From the NCBI GenBank assembly GCA_030848705.1, contig CM061239.1:88890363-88954362 (forward strand): 64,000 bases of DNA, given 5' to 3'. The stretch's first letter is position 1, and each line of letters opens with the position of its first letter. Under the pieces are notes generated by a model. It had not been told where the DNA came from and did not search any database. It saw nothing but the letters and a program-made list of their open reading frames with translations. Below are positions 8,393-18,254 of this stretch, in pieces. The stretch is from Heracleum sosnowskyi. Taxonomy: Eukaryota > Streptophyta > Magnoliopsida > Apiales > Apiaceae. The position numbers and the translations under genes were made by a program.

Positions 8393-11300
8393 ATGGCCCC
8401 CAAACAGACTCTCTCTCAAACAAACTTTGCTGGCATCTTTTCCCCAAATGATGCTGGTGAAGGTTTCAAAGGACTAGTGTTTTTCTTGAACAAGTCCTAT
8501 CTTGGTTATGCCATAACCTCAACCCCCATTCTCGACTTAGACAGACTTGAGGCGTTTTGGCAAACTGCTGTTGCTCAAACTGAGGGTGAGAACCCTGGTA
8601 TTCAATTCACAATCTCTGGGCAACAATACATTCTCACAGCTGAGGTCATCAATACTGCTCTTGGAATTACACTGGAAGAAGGCCAAAACTTTGCTCCACT
8701 TGCTAATGATGACACTCTGAAGAAGCTCTTCTTGAAGATTGGGTATGCAGGCCCTATTCTCGAAGAGGGAACAACCAAGTGGTACCCGTCTGGTGAAATG
8801 GACAGGAAGTATCTAAGGAAGGAGTGGAGCATGATATTTGATGCAATGGTCAAGGTGTTCTCTACCAAGTCCACAGGCTGGAATGGGATACCCTCCTACA
8901 TCAAGAAACTGACACATTCTCTTGTCCATGGATACAAGGTGAATGTTGGAGCTCTCCTCATGGCACAACTCAAAGCTGCCATAGGTAAGAAGGTATCACA
9001 CTACCCTCGCTTTCTTATGTTGTGCATTAATTCATTCTGTGATTTTAATGATGCTGCTCCTCGTTTAGAGGCTTGCTCAGTTTTGAAAAAGAACACACAC
9101 ACACTATTATCATCACAAAATCTCAATGCACATATTCCAATTTGTTTCACTCAGCACATGGTTGATCAAGTGTCCAACCTTGATTATCCATTACCTTCTG
9201 GTTATGATTCTTTTTCTCTTGAGAATGAAACTGAATTAGACCCAAATTCAGTTAACCCCCATTCAACACCATACACTCAGCCTAGGCCCTCTAGACTTCC
9301 CAAAGCCCAAAGAGAAGCCTTGCAAGAATCCAGAAAAAGATCCTTAGAAGCTGATGTTGGTGGTAGCTCTGTTAGTCAAGAGGGAGACACTGCACCTAGT
9401 GCAGCAAATAAGGAAGGTAGTCAAACAGAACCCACAGTGGTTCCCCCTGAGCCTAAGAAGAAGAGAGCTAGGAGGACCAAAACCACTGTCAGCCACCCTG
9501 CAGTCTCCCAAAAGACTGTAGAGGAAACCAGGGAAATAAACTCCTCCCTAGATGTGCCTTCTCAACAAGGGACATCTATTGAAATTGGCCTGTCTCCCAA
9601 GGCACCCTGTACAGAGTCTGCACAAACTCATGGTTCCCAACCTGAGATACCCCCACTTGAAGAAACACACAGTGAGTTAGGGCACAGTGAGGATTTCTCT
9701 ACTCCTATTGATGGTTCACATGTTTCATCTGTGAATCAGCCCCCACTCTCTACTACACTTTCACCTTCTTCCTTCCCTACACATTCTTTTATTTCTTCTC
9801 GACAACCTAGAGAAGGGGACAGTCCCAACCCTTCAGGTTTTGATCATCCATCTCCAATCATGGATGAGCCCCCATCTAATGGTCCACAAGAACCCATTTC
9901 TCAAAGTGAGATGGACACCACTCCTCCAAACACTGAGCTAGGGCAAAGTGGTATTTTGTCAGAAAATGAAACAGCCAACACTTTGTCTGATCTCCAAGGA
10001 GCATCTTACCTTCAGGAAGATGTTGTCACAGCCTCTGTTGCTGTCAAAGACACTGGGGATGCTACTGTCCTGGACACAGCTACTGTCAAAGGTGGAGAGA
10101 AAGATACTGTCACTACAGAACCTACTGTCACTCCACCTCCCAAAGATGCTGTCATGCCAGAACCTGCTGTCCAGACTCCAACTGACAGTACCATTCCTAC
10201 TCAAGATGTTGTCCAGCCCTCCCAGCCTGATTTTGATGTTGTACTTGTTGAGGATGCCTCTGATGATGACCTACCTCTTGCCAAACTCCTAAAGGTACAT
10301 TCTAAATCTTCTCCTTCCATGCATGTTAGTACTGCTCATACCCATGCATCTAGGTTGAGTGAGGGTGTGCAAAAGAAAAGAGAGATAAAAGAAAAGAGAG
10401 GTGAGCATAAAAATGAGAGGCAGCCAAATGAGCTGGCAAAAGGAGAGGGACTTGAGCATGTCCAGAGAGATATTGAGGGAGCCCACACTATTCAGGCACT
10501 AGGCCTTGAGAGTCAAACTGTGAGGGGTGATGAGATCACTCAAAAACACCCTGAGAGTGTGAGAACCCCCATAGCCTCCAGGCCCCTGTCTTTTCCTTCC
10601 CCTCCAAGAAGGTTAAGGTCTGGTGGCCCCTCTACTACTTTTGGTAACAGGATTGCAGCTCTTGAAGGACAGTGTGCTACTTTGGACTCCAAACTGGACT
10701 CTCTCTCTCAACTGGTGGTTGATGGTTTTGCTGCTACTCAACTCTCTATTCAGTTCCTTACTGACCTGGTAGCTGCCAACTCAACTAAGGGGGAGAAGGT
10801 AGCAAGATCAGAATCATTGCCTATTCAAGAATCAGGTGGAACTCAGGGGGAGCCTGTAGCTGTGGAGACCAGAGGGGGAGCTAAAAGGAAAGCAATGTCT
10901 AAGGGGGAGCAAGTCAAACCAAGCAGTGCAAAACCACAGGATAAAGCTGAAAAGCCTGTTGAAGTGGAAATGGATGGAGAAAGGGTGTTAATGTCAAAGG
11001 AAACTCAAGATGCATTGCAAAGAAGACCTGCATCTAGACATCCAATCTTGCCTCCTGTGGTGATTAGAGAACCTACTCCAGAAACTCAAGAAACTGCTTT
11101 ACAGAAGAAATGGAGAGAAATGGAGGAACAAAACAAACTTGGGAAAGGTAAAGGGAAACTGCCTGAATCCATTCATGGTGGAATTATTTGGACAAATGGC
11201 ACTGAATTTGATCAAGAGGAAGCCAATGTCTTGATGGTGGATTACAGGGAGAGCACATTACACAACCATGACAGTAAGTTTAGCAGTTTGGTGGAAGAAG

Positions 11301-13450
11301 CAATGAATGCTCCTAGCAACCGTCCAACCAACACCACAAAACTGTTAAAGGAACAAATTACTAGTGTCAGTGTAATGGTGAATGATGAGAAAAGATGGGC
11401 TGTAAGTATTTATCTCACTTCTGGCATATCTTATTTCATCACAATGCAGCTATTGCAGAGTCTGCCAGCAAAGGTGTTGTGTGCTTTGAAGGGAATGATC
11501 AGGGCAACTCAAACACCATTCAATGAAATATTGGATATGCAAATCCAGAACCTGATCACACAGAAGCTACCTGAAGTCTACTCAAATCCACCAAGTGTTT
11601 TTTACAGATCCAAAACTAAGGATGGCACAAGAAGGAACAGCTTCATGAATTTGGGTAGCCCATCCAGAATGGAAACCAAGTCAATTCTGAAGGTACTAGA
11701 TGGAATACTCAGTTCAAATGCCAATCCAGGAAGAGTTCATGTTGTTCAAGAAATCTACAAAATGCTGGTGTTGAGAGACAAGGCACTGGGAGCTAGAATG
11801 AAGGAGCTAATCACTAGAGCCAATGCCAAAAGAAATGATCAAGGTGGAAGTTGCTTCTATAACATTCCTCCCCATGATGATGATGATGAAGATGAAGATG
11901 GTGAGGATGGAGGTGGTGAAGCTTCTGGAAATGCTGGAAATGCTGGTGGAAGTAATTCTGGGAATACTGGTATTCAATCCCAGAATGAAGGCAATGAAGA
12001 AACTCCTAGCCAGGAAAAGAAAGATGCTGGTGCAACAGATGAAGAGGAGTCAAGAATACTGGAAGCTTTGGAGGCAAGCATTCTTAGATGTGCTATTGAC
12101 TGCATAAATGCTGAAAAAGATGCTGTCACCAAAGGTACTGTCGACAAGGATACTATCATAGAAGATGCTGTCTTGGAAGATGCTGTCGACAAGGGTACTG
12201 TCAAGGAAGGTTCTGTCAAGGATGAAGCCAAGGCTACTGTCAAGTCCAAAAGACTGAAAGCTAAAGCTAAGGCATGGTTTTCTAGACAGAAACCTACAGG
12301 GAAGCACAAGTACTCAGGAAAGGAAAAGGTCACTGGATTTGGCAGGAATCTCAAAAAGCCAATTCAATCAATTCCTCCCAACAGTCTCAAGATTCAACAA
12401 ATGCAATCAAGAGAAATCAAGAGCGTTGAGGTTAAGCTGGATGCAAATCAAGAGGCCACTGAGTACATTCTGTGGTGGGAAGAATCAAGGTCAGCCAAGA
12501 TTGACAAGGACTTCAATCTGGTAGCCACATCAACCAAGAAAAGTACATCAACCATAGATAAAAGAAGAATTGATTTCTTCTACCTGGAAAGAATGGTAGA
12601 GTTGCTGGAGAGCTATGATGATGTTTCAAAGGCTGTCATGGAACATGTTCTAAAATATCAGGCAGATAGGGATGCTGAATTTTATCAGAAATTTGGCTAT
12701 AACTTTGCAGATTTTGATGATGCTGATATTCTTACTGATCTCCCAGCCTCTCCTATACCATACCACTGGTACTATGAGTTTGATGATTTACCCACAGAAG
12801 AAGGGCAAACCCAACCAACTAAGGAAGGGGAACCCAAGCCAAGCAAACAACCTGAATCTTCTGAATATTCTCAAACTCAGTCAGAACTTGATAAGAAGGA
12901 AGCTGAATTACTGGAAAAACACAAGGCCTCTAACAAGGCAGAAAGTGAAGCTCCAAATTATCAACCATATATGCTGGAAAATCCCCTAAGAGTCAAGTTC
13001 CTAAAAGAAGAAATCTATGTTTGCAGCTTGCATAAGCTTAAAACATCCACTCTGAAGGATTTACAGTATATGGTAGCTGGTTCAATTCATCCCTTGGAAC
13101 AGATTTGTTCTGATGAGATAGAGAAGTTATTGGAAGGGAGAAAAGGAGAAGACTCAAAACTGGACAAGCAAAGAAGGAAGTCTCTCAATGCTTATCCTGG
13201 AAGTAGATTCAAGCTCATTAATGAAGAACTTCATTTCAGAACCTATCCATATGATATAGAGCAATGGCTGAATCTCAGGGATGTTAGTTCTCTCATATCC
13301 CCTTCCATAAAGAAGATCATTGATGAAGTAGAGGATGATGCAGTGTCTGCTGCTGAAATTTCTCTTGTAGAAAGTCTAAGAAGCTGCTTGGCAGAAGCTC
13401 TCAAAAGAGAGGATGCAGCAAGACAGAAGAGGAGATCTCAAGCTAAGTGA
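8393..13450 (+). CDS. Element A ORF3 (1685 aa), the so-called env-like ORF
   Basis: This occupies the place where Sireviruses carry an envelope-like gene, but I see no signal peptide, no convincing membrane segment and no fusion-type region. The function is unknown. Residues about 25-270 form a compact domain shared with element C ORF3 (both start MAPK and share FLN-SYL and LEAFW motifs). The middle (about 290-830) is a Ser/Thr/Pro/Glu-rich disordered tract with repeated TV/AV units encoded by ACTGTCA. Residues 1150-1200 are acidic and Gly/Asn-rich. A second D-[TA]-V repeat block lies at genomic 12118-12245. The C-terminal about 300 residues are helical and charged and resemble the end of element B ORF3. 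Alternatives are an accessory structural or nucleic-acid-binding protein. Confidence 0.85.
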   Translation: MAPKQTLSQTNFAGIFSPNDAGEGFKGLVFFLNKSYLGYAITSTPILDLDRLEAFWQTAVAQTEGENPGIQFTISGQQYILTAEVINTALGITLEEGQNFAPLANDDTLKKLFLKIGYAGPILEEGTTKWYPSGEMDRKYLRKEWSMIFDAMVKVFSTKSTGWNGIPSYIKKLTHSLVHGYKVNVGALLMAQLKAAIGKKVSHYPRFLMLCINSFCDFNDAAPRLEACSVLKKNTHTLLSSQNLNAHIPICFTQHMVDQVSNLDYPLPSGYDSFSLENETELDPNSVNPHSTPYTQPRPSRLPKAQREALQESRKRSLEADVGGSSVSQEGDTAPSAANKEGSQTEPTVVPPEPKKKRARRTKTTVSHPAVSQKTVEETREINSSLDVPSQQGTSIEIGLSPKAPCTESAQTHGSQPEIPPLEETHSELGHSEDFSTPIDGSHVSSVNQPPLSTTLSPSSFPTHSFISSRQPREGDSPNPSGFDHPSPIMDEPPSNGPQEPISQSEMDTTPPNTELGQSGILSENETANTLSDLQGASYLQEDVVTASVAVKDTGDATVLDTATVKGGEKDTVTTEPTVTPPPKDAVMPEPAVQTPTDSTIPTQDVVQPSQPDFDVVLVEDASDDDLPLAKLLKVHSKSSPSMHVSTAHTHASRLSEGVQKKREIKEKRGEHKNERQPNELAKGEGLEHVQRDIEGAHTIQALGLESQTVRGDEITQKHPESVRTPIASRPLSFPSPPRRLRSGGPSTTFGNRIAALEGQCATLDSKLDSLSQLVVDGFAATQLSIQFLTDLVAANSTKGEKVARSESLPIQESGGTQGEPVAVETRGGAKRKAMSKGEQVKPSSAKPQDKAEKPVEVEMDGERVLMSKETQDALQRRPASRHPILPPVVIREPTPETQETALQKKWREMEEQNKLGKGKGKLPESIHGGIIWTNGTEFDQEEANVLMVDYRESTLHNHDSKFSSLVEEAMNAPSNRPTNTTKLLKEQITSVSVMVNDEKRWAVSIYLTSGISYFITMQLLQSLPAKVLCALKGMIRATQTPFNEILDMQIQNLITQKLPEVYSNPPSVFYRSKTKDGTRRNSFMNLGSPSRMETKSILKVLDGILSSNANPGRVHVVQEIYKMLVLRDKALGARMKELITRANAKRNDQGGSCFYNIPPHDDDDEDEDGEDGGGEASGNAGNAGGSNSGNTGIQSQNEGNEETPSQEKKDAGATDEEESRILEALEASILRCAIDCINAEKDAVTKGTVDKDTIIEDAVLEDAVDKGTVKEGSVKDEAKATVKSKRLKAKAKAWFSRQKPTGKHKYSGKEKVTGFGRNLKKPIQSIPPNSLKIQQMQSREIKSVEVKLDANQEATEYILWWEESRSAKIDKDFNLVATSTKKSTSTIDKRRIDFFYLERMVELLESYDDVSKAVMEHVLKYQADRDAEFYQKFGYNFADFDDADILTDLPASPIPYHWYYEFDDLPTEEGQTQPTKEGEPKPSKQPESSEYSQTQSELDKKEAELLEKHKASNKAESEAPNYQPYMLENPLRVKFLKEEIYVCSLHKLKTSTLKDLQYMVAGSIHPLEQICSDEIEKLLEGRKGEDSKLDKQRRKSLNAYPGSRFKLINEELHFRTYPYDIEQWLNLRDVSSLISPSIKKIIDEVEDDAVSAAEISLVESLRSCLAEALKREDAARQKRRSQAK
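10789..10909 (+). repeat. Four polypurine-tract-like GGGGGAG boxes inside ORF3
   Basis: GGGGGAG occurs at 10789, 10846, 10874 and 10903, all on the plus strand, within 121 bp. The first, AAGGGGGAGAAGGT, is matched at the same place in element B ORF3 (15819). They resemble the true tract before the 3' LTR and could prime internal plus strands. Confidence 0.6.
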
Positions 13451-13527
13451 AAATTCTTAAATTCTGATCTTGTTAGTTAAGTTGTCAGCACATATTGTAA
13501 ATTTGTTGTTATTTTCCATAAAAACAA

Positions 13528-13539
13528 ATTGGGGGAGAT
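13528..13539 (+). other. Polypurine tract of element A
   Basis: ATTGGGGGAGAT directly abuts the 3' LTR start at 13540. This is the plus-strand primer position expected for an LTR element. Confidence 0.9.
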
Positions 13540-14593
13540 TGTTGGGATTTATGGGTGATAGCATTGAAATAACTTAACTTTGATTGTACTTAATTTTTCA
13601 AATTAAGTAGAACATACTGTCATAGCCAAAGTATGTTCTTGTAATCAGTATGTAATGTTATTCTAGTTGTATTGTTTGAAAGAAGTTCACTTATGTGTTC
13701 AAGCCTCAAAGAATGCTTTTTGGATGACAACATGAATAAAGGTTACTGTCCTAAAGTTGTGACAGTAAGATTACAAGAAGACAGAATGTTGCAAGTCACG
13801 ACAGCATATTCACTCTGACAGCAACATTGGCGGAAGACTACGCGACAACAACTATTGCCCTCGACAGCAAGTTTGGGATCCTCGACAGCACTCTATGCGG
13901 GGAACTCATACTGTCACCAAAAGATCATTCCTGTGACAGCAAGCTTTGCGGCAAAAGTAACTGTCTCAATAAAGATCCTTATGCTAGGTATCTTTCTCAG
14001 TCAAATCCCGTGACAGTTTAAATGTTCAAGAAACAGGCGTGATGCAGTATCCCTAAGCTGCACCAAGTCTGCAAGACTACGACAGAAGCTTCAAGCACTG
14101 CAAAACAAAAGCGAATCAATTCAAGAGCAAGGTCAAGTCTTTATCTGCTGAATTGGTTTAGCTGGAAATGGAATGAATCTAGGTTGCTTTCTTTGTAATG
14201 TATATCTGACATGTTAGCAATTTAGGAAAGTCACATGGGTAAGACAATCTGTAAGAAGCTGCCACTTGACAGTGACAGCAGCTTCACAAACCCGTGACTG
14301 ATAGTGATAGGGTTAGTCTTATACCTACTATCAATTCATTCTAGAATTGTAACGAAGACAAGCAAGTGTCTTTGAAGAAAACCCGAAGCTCGAGAATTCT
14401 TTCTTGAGGTTGTAGCAACACTTTGCAAAATAAATAAAACATTTATTTTGTGAATCTTGTTCTTACTGAATACTGTTCGTGATTGCATATATTGCTGATA
14501 ACGTTTAATCTTGATTTTAGTTGTTGAAATTTAGATTGAATTTTATCAGTATTGCATTCATCCCCCCCCTTCTGCAATACACAAGGACTAACA
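13540..14593 (+). repeat. 3' LTR of element A
   Basis: This copy of the 5' LTR starts TGTTGGG and ends ACTAACA, 1054 bp long. It is three bases shorter only because of the poly-C run. It carries the same TGACAG/CTGTCA set as the 5' copy. Confidence 0.95.
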
Positions 14594-14598
14594 TGCTG
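14594..14598. repeat. Target-site duplication of element A, right copy
   Basis: TGCTG directly follows the 3' LTR and matches 69-73 exactly. Confidence 0.9.
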
Positions 14599-17500
14599 CT
14601 TCCAATCTTGGGATAAAACATCCAATGGAAAAGCTAAGGAAGGCAGAAGAGTTAGTCTATCAGAGATAGAAGAGACTGAAAGGATCAAGCCCACAAGAAC
14701 CTGAACCTCAAAGTGGTTCAGCAGCTCTTTCTGATGATCCAGCCACACAAGAACCACTCAATCAAAGTTTGAGTGAAGGCTTAGCTAGTGGAATGGTCCC
14801 ACAAGAACCATTTTCTCAAAGGGAGAATGAAGACATCTACATTCCAGCTACACAAGAACCATCTTCTCAAAGTGAAGATGCAGGCCAAACTACAGTTTCT
14901 GAGAAATTTCCTGACAATGCTCAAGGGATTTCTGGTGCAGATGAAGTTCAAAGATTGGTCGAGGACACTGTCAATGAGGGAAGCACACAAGAACCTTTGA
15001 CTCAAAGTGTTGAAGAAGCTTCTGAACCTCAATCTCCACAAGAACCATTGGTAGCAAATACTGATGGCATATCAAATCCTGACGGTGTTCATCCTAACGC
15101 TAGTGGTGCTCCTGATGTTGAACCTATCCTGATACAGCCACTTCGTTCAAGACCAATGGATCATCCTATCACAGATTCACAGGATAAAAATGAAAGGTAT
15201 AGCTATTCCTGATCCTGATGATACACATAGTACTGATGATGATGACTCTAATGATAGTGATGATGATGAGAATCAAAAAGAGAAGGAACAGCTTGCTACA
15301 GCACTCAAAATTAGTCTTGGAACTAATTTTGGTTCATCAAGTACATATATGGCTGGCAAAGCTTCCACTGGGAAAGATCAGAGACAAGATTTTTCTATTC
15401 CTTCCTTTAATCCTGCTGAGGCACTTAGACAGAATGAATGGAACAATTCATGGCATAGATCTGCTGAATCTGTAAGTTATTCTTCTGCTTTGGAACATGC
15501 CTATGATGCAGTGAAATCTATAGAGAATCAAGACTTGAAGAATCATCTGAAGGCTACAACTTTGTTATCCAAAAGTCTAAAAAGTGAGATTGATTCTATC
15601 AAGAATTCAACTGAGTTGGTGAGGAATGATATTTCTCAAAGTTTTACTAAGGTGCCTACTGCTTTTCAGCTAAGGGTAGTAGAATCCCAAGTGAAATCTG
15701 TTATTTCTGAACAAACCTCTATCAACAGAAGGATTGATTCTCTGGATACCAAGGTAACTGACATTCAAGCCTCTCTTTCCTTAATTTTGAATTTATTGTC
15801 AAATCCTGATGTCAAAAAGGGGGAGAAGGTTAGTCGGACAAAATGTACACCTGATCTATTATTAAGAAATAATGATGATGATGATGATGATGATACTGGA
15901 GATGATGGTTATGACAAAGTGATACAAGGAGAAACCTCTGATGCTGCTGTTATGAAGTCTACAATTCAAACTTCACAAAGTCAAACAACGCAGTCAACTC
16001 ATGTTTCTGATTCTGGAGTTAAGACAGTAAGAACGTTGGTGCAATCTCAGATCCTGACGGAAGAACAAATCCTGACACCTGGTCATGGACATACTCTTGC
16101 TACAATTCCTGAAGGTGATGAAGATATTTTTATTGATAATCCTGAAGATGCATCAAATTTATTCCAGAAGTTTTCTACAAAAGATGGCAGAATTGTTACT
16201 CTATATCACACTGATAAAAGAGTTCAACAATTATATGCAAGAAAAGCACTCTCTACAGCAAGTGAAGAATATCCTGATCTCTCACATGAAGAATTCTTAA
16301 GACAACAGAGAGAAATGATGGAAAGCTTTAATAACCCTGTTTCTGCTAGAGGTAGAGGAAGCAGAGGTAGGAGAGGAGCTAGAAGAAGTAGAAGAGGTTC
16401 TTCAACTCAAACAATACCTAGACATACAAGGTCTCGAGGGTTAAGAATTGAAGAAATTCCTGAACCTATTCAAACTCTAGTAGTTCCTGACAGATCTACT
16501 TTTGGTGATGATGGAAATATTGAAGAAGAACCTGAATTGAGAAGAAAATCAAGAAAATCAACTCTCTGCAATACAAATCAAATTGAAGAATCTAATCCTG
16601 ATGTTGTTCTTGATAATATTCAAGATCCTGGTGATTCTGAAATTCTGCAAGAGATTGACTTGATAATTTTATCTATTGTGGTTGATTCTCACAACAAGGA
16701 TGTAGATGAAGAAGAAGAAGCCAGAAGAAGTGAAATTACAAGATCAACAAATAGAGATTTCAATCTCTATATACAAAGGCTTAAACTCTTAAACAGAAGA
16801 GTGTGGAGGAACCCAAGTAGACAAGAATCTTCACTGGAAAGAAGCTATGCTTTTGAAAAGGAAAAGGATAAGAAGTGGAAACATATTAGCACATTAGGTT
16901 GTGATACACTTATCAATTTTCAGTCTGGAGGAATTATTACAAGCGTTTCAAGTGTTGTTGATTTATCTGGGATGGTTAGATCAAAAGCACTCTAATTAAA
17001 GATGTTTTCAAATCTGAAGCAATTGACAAGTAATTCAAGAGGAGGTATTGGACACAGGGATGCTGAATATATAAATATGTCATATGTTGATCCTTACTCC
17101 TTAACTGAAATTGGAGGTACTTTAACTTCTGAAAACCTGAACAATTTACTAGCTGTTGATATAGTTATAGATTGTCATGATGGTTTTGACAAGAAAGAAA
17201 AGCTTCTGTACTTCATGAAAGATGGTAGTATGAAGATTTTATCTATTCAAGATCTGCTGATGAAAACTACACATGAACTGAAATATGTTCATTATCTTTT
17301 GAGATCGAAGAATCAAATATGCAAAGAATGGAGTGACATGATTTTGTCAACAATAAGAAGAAGACTAGATGGAAACAGTAATTTCAATGGTAATTATACT
17401 CCCATGTACTTAAATCAAAGAGGTCAGGATGTGGAAATGCAAAGGGGTACTGCTGTTAAAGAAGTAAATTTTGGCATGACTCATCTTACTCTCAATCCTG

Positions 17501-17760
17501 ATGGGAAGGAAATTGCTTATCTTTTGCTTGAAGAGCATAGTCTTCAGAAAAGCTCCATATTGAATCTCAGAGCAGCTATCTACCAAATTAATGAGGAAGA
17601 TGAAGAACTCAGAAATCTTAAGGAAAGACTGATTCAAATTCTTGAAGAAAAAGAAGAAAATTTGTTATCCAACTTCTTGAAGATGAATCTGTTCTATCAA
17701 AGAATTTTAACAGATAAGTTGTTGCTGCAGATTCTGTACATTTTGTATATATGTTTTTGA
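14594..17760 (+). pseudogene. Element B ORF3, decayed 3' portion
   Basis: This is the right-hand part of the element B ORF3 that element A interrupted. It is broken by an in-frame stop at about 14664, a frame change between about 15190 and 15212, and a TAA at 16993-16995 after which the same frame continues to 17760. Visible parts are a QEP-rich repeat region (14700-15050), an Asp-rich stretch, a helical segment ending in KKGEKVSRTK with an embedded GGGGGAG, an Arg/Gly-rich run (16350-16430), and a charged helical C terminus comparable to that of element A ORF3. Many Pro-Asp and Pro-Glu pairs are encoded by TCCTGA, the same hexamer that fills the B LTR. Function is unknown. Confidence 0.8.
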
Positions 17761-17806
17761 CATCATTGAATCTTAGGAATCTATACTTTATTTCACAAAG
17801 TATGAG

Positions 17807-17818
17807 ATTGGGGGAGAT
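17807..17818 (+). other. Polypurine tract of element B
   Basis: ATTGGGGGAGAT precedes the B 3' LTR and is identical to the tract of element A, which supports close kinship of the two. Confidence 0.85.
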
Positions 17819-17863
17819 TGTTAGTTCAGAATTCAATGATCGTCAGGTGCTAGACTCAACTGA

Positions 17864-17964
17864 TCAGGATTGCTGACGTCATCAGGATTGCATGGTCGTC
17901 AGGATCAAGATACATATCAGGACTGGGATCAGGATTGATCATCAGGACTGGAAGCTGATCAGGA
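17864..17964 (+). repeat. TCAGGA cluster in element B LTR
   Basis: Seven TCAGGA copies, mostly as ATCAGGAT or ATCAGGACT, lie in about 100 bp. The reverse complement TCCTGA recurs through B ORF3. Confidence 0.85.
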
Positions 17965-18111
17965 TTCCTACTTCGAGTTATATTTGGAGTCTAGTTAAAC
18001 ATGGAAATTTATTCTGTCGGTTCCTGGTTTGTAGGATGTAGCTATCAATTATGGATATGTTTCAATCTTTGTAATTGATTAGGACTTATCATTGATAGAG
18101 AAGCTGTGTAG

Positions 18112-18119
18112 TATATAAA
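18112..18119 (+). promoter_or_regulatory. TATA box of element B LTR
   Basis: TATATAAA lies in the 3' half of the LTR and is the likely core promoter of element B transcripts. Confidence 0.6.
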
Positions 18120-18175
18120 CACAGTTTTGGTTTCGATTTATGTACAACGCATAGGGGGAACATAATCGAATAGAA

Positions 18176-18254
18176 GCTCTCAAGAACATAGAATTTCTTG
18201 AGAGAGTTTTTGTAAGCTAGCAGCTCTCAAGAACATCAGAATTTCTTGAGAGAG
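18176..18254. repeat. Tandem pair of hairpins in element B LTR
   Basis: GCTCTCAAGAACAT, a few bases, then ATTTCTTGAGAG occurs twice, about 47 bp apart. Each copy is a perfect-stem hairpin (CTCTCAAGAA / TTCTTGAGAG). They lie just downstream of the TATA box and would be in the transcript leader. Confidence 0.75.

Larger units (their letters stand above)
74..14593 (+). mobile_element. Element A: complete Sirevirus-like Ty1/copia retrotransposon
   Basis: The element is 14.5 kb with two LTRs, a primer-binding site, gag, pol in the copia order (protease, integrase, reverse transcriptase, RNase H), a long pol-ORF3 spacer, a 1685-residue ORF3, a polypurine tract and a 5-bp target duplication. Large size plus an extra ORF after pol is typical of the Sirevirus lineage of Pseudoviridae. 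Comparing the LTRs by eye I find four substitutions and a poly-C difference (11 versus 8), so the insertion is recent. All main ORFs are open apart from one UAG between gag and pol. It is probably autonomous, or was so very recently. Confidence 0.95.
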
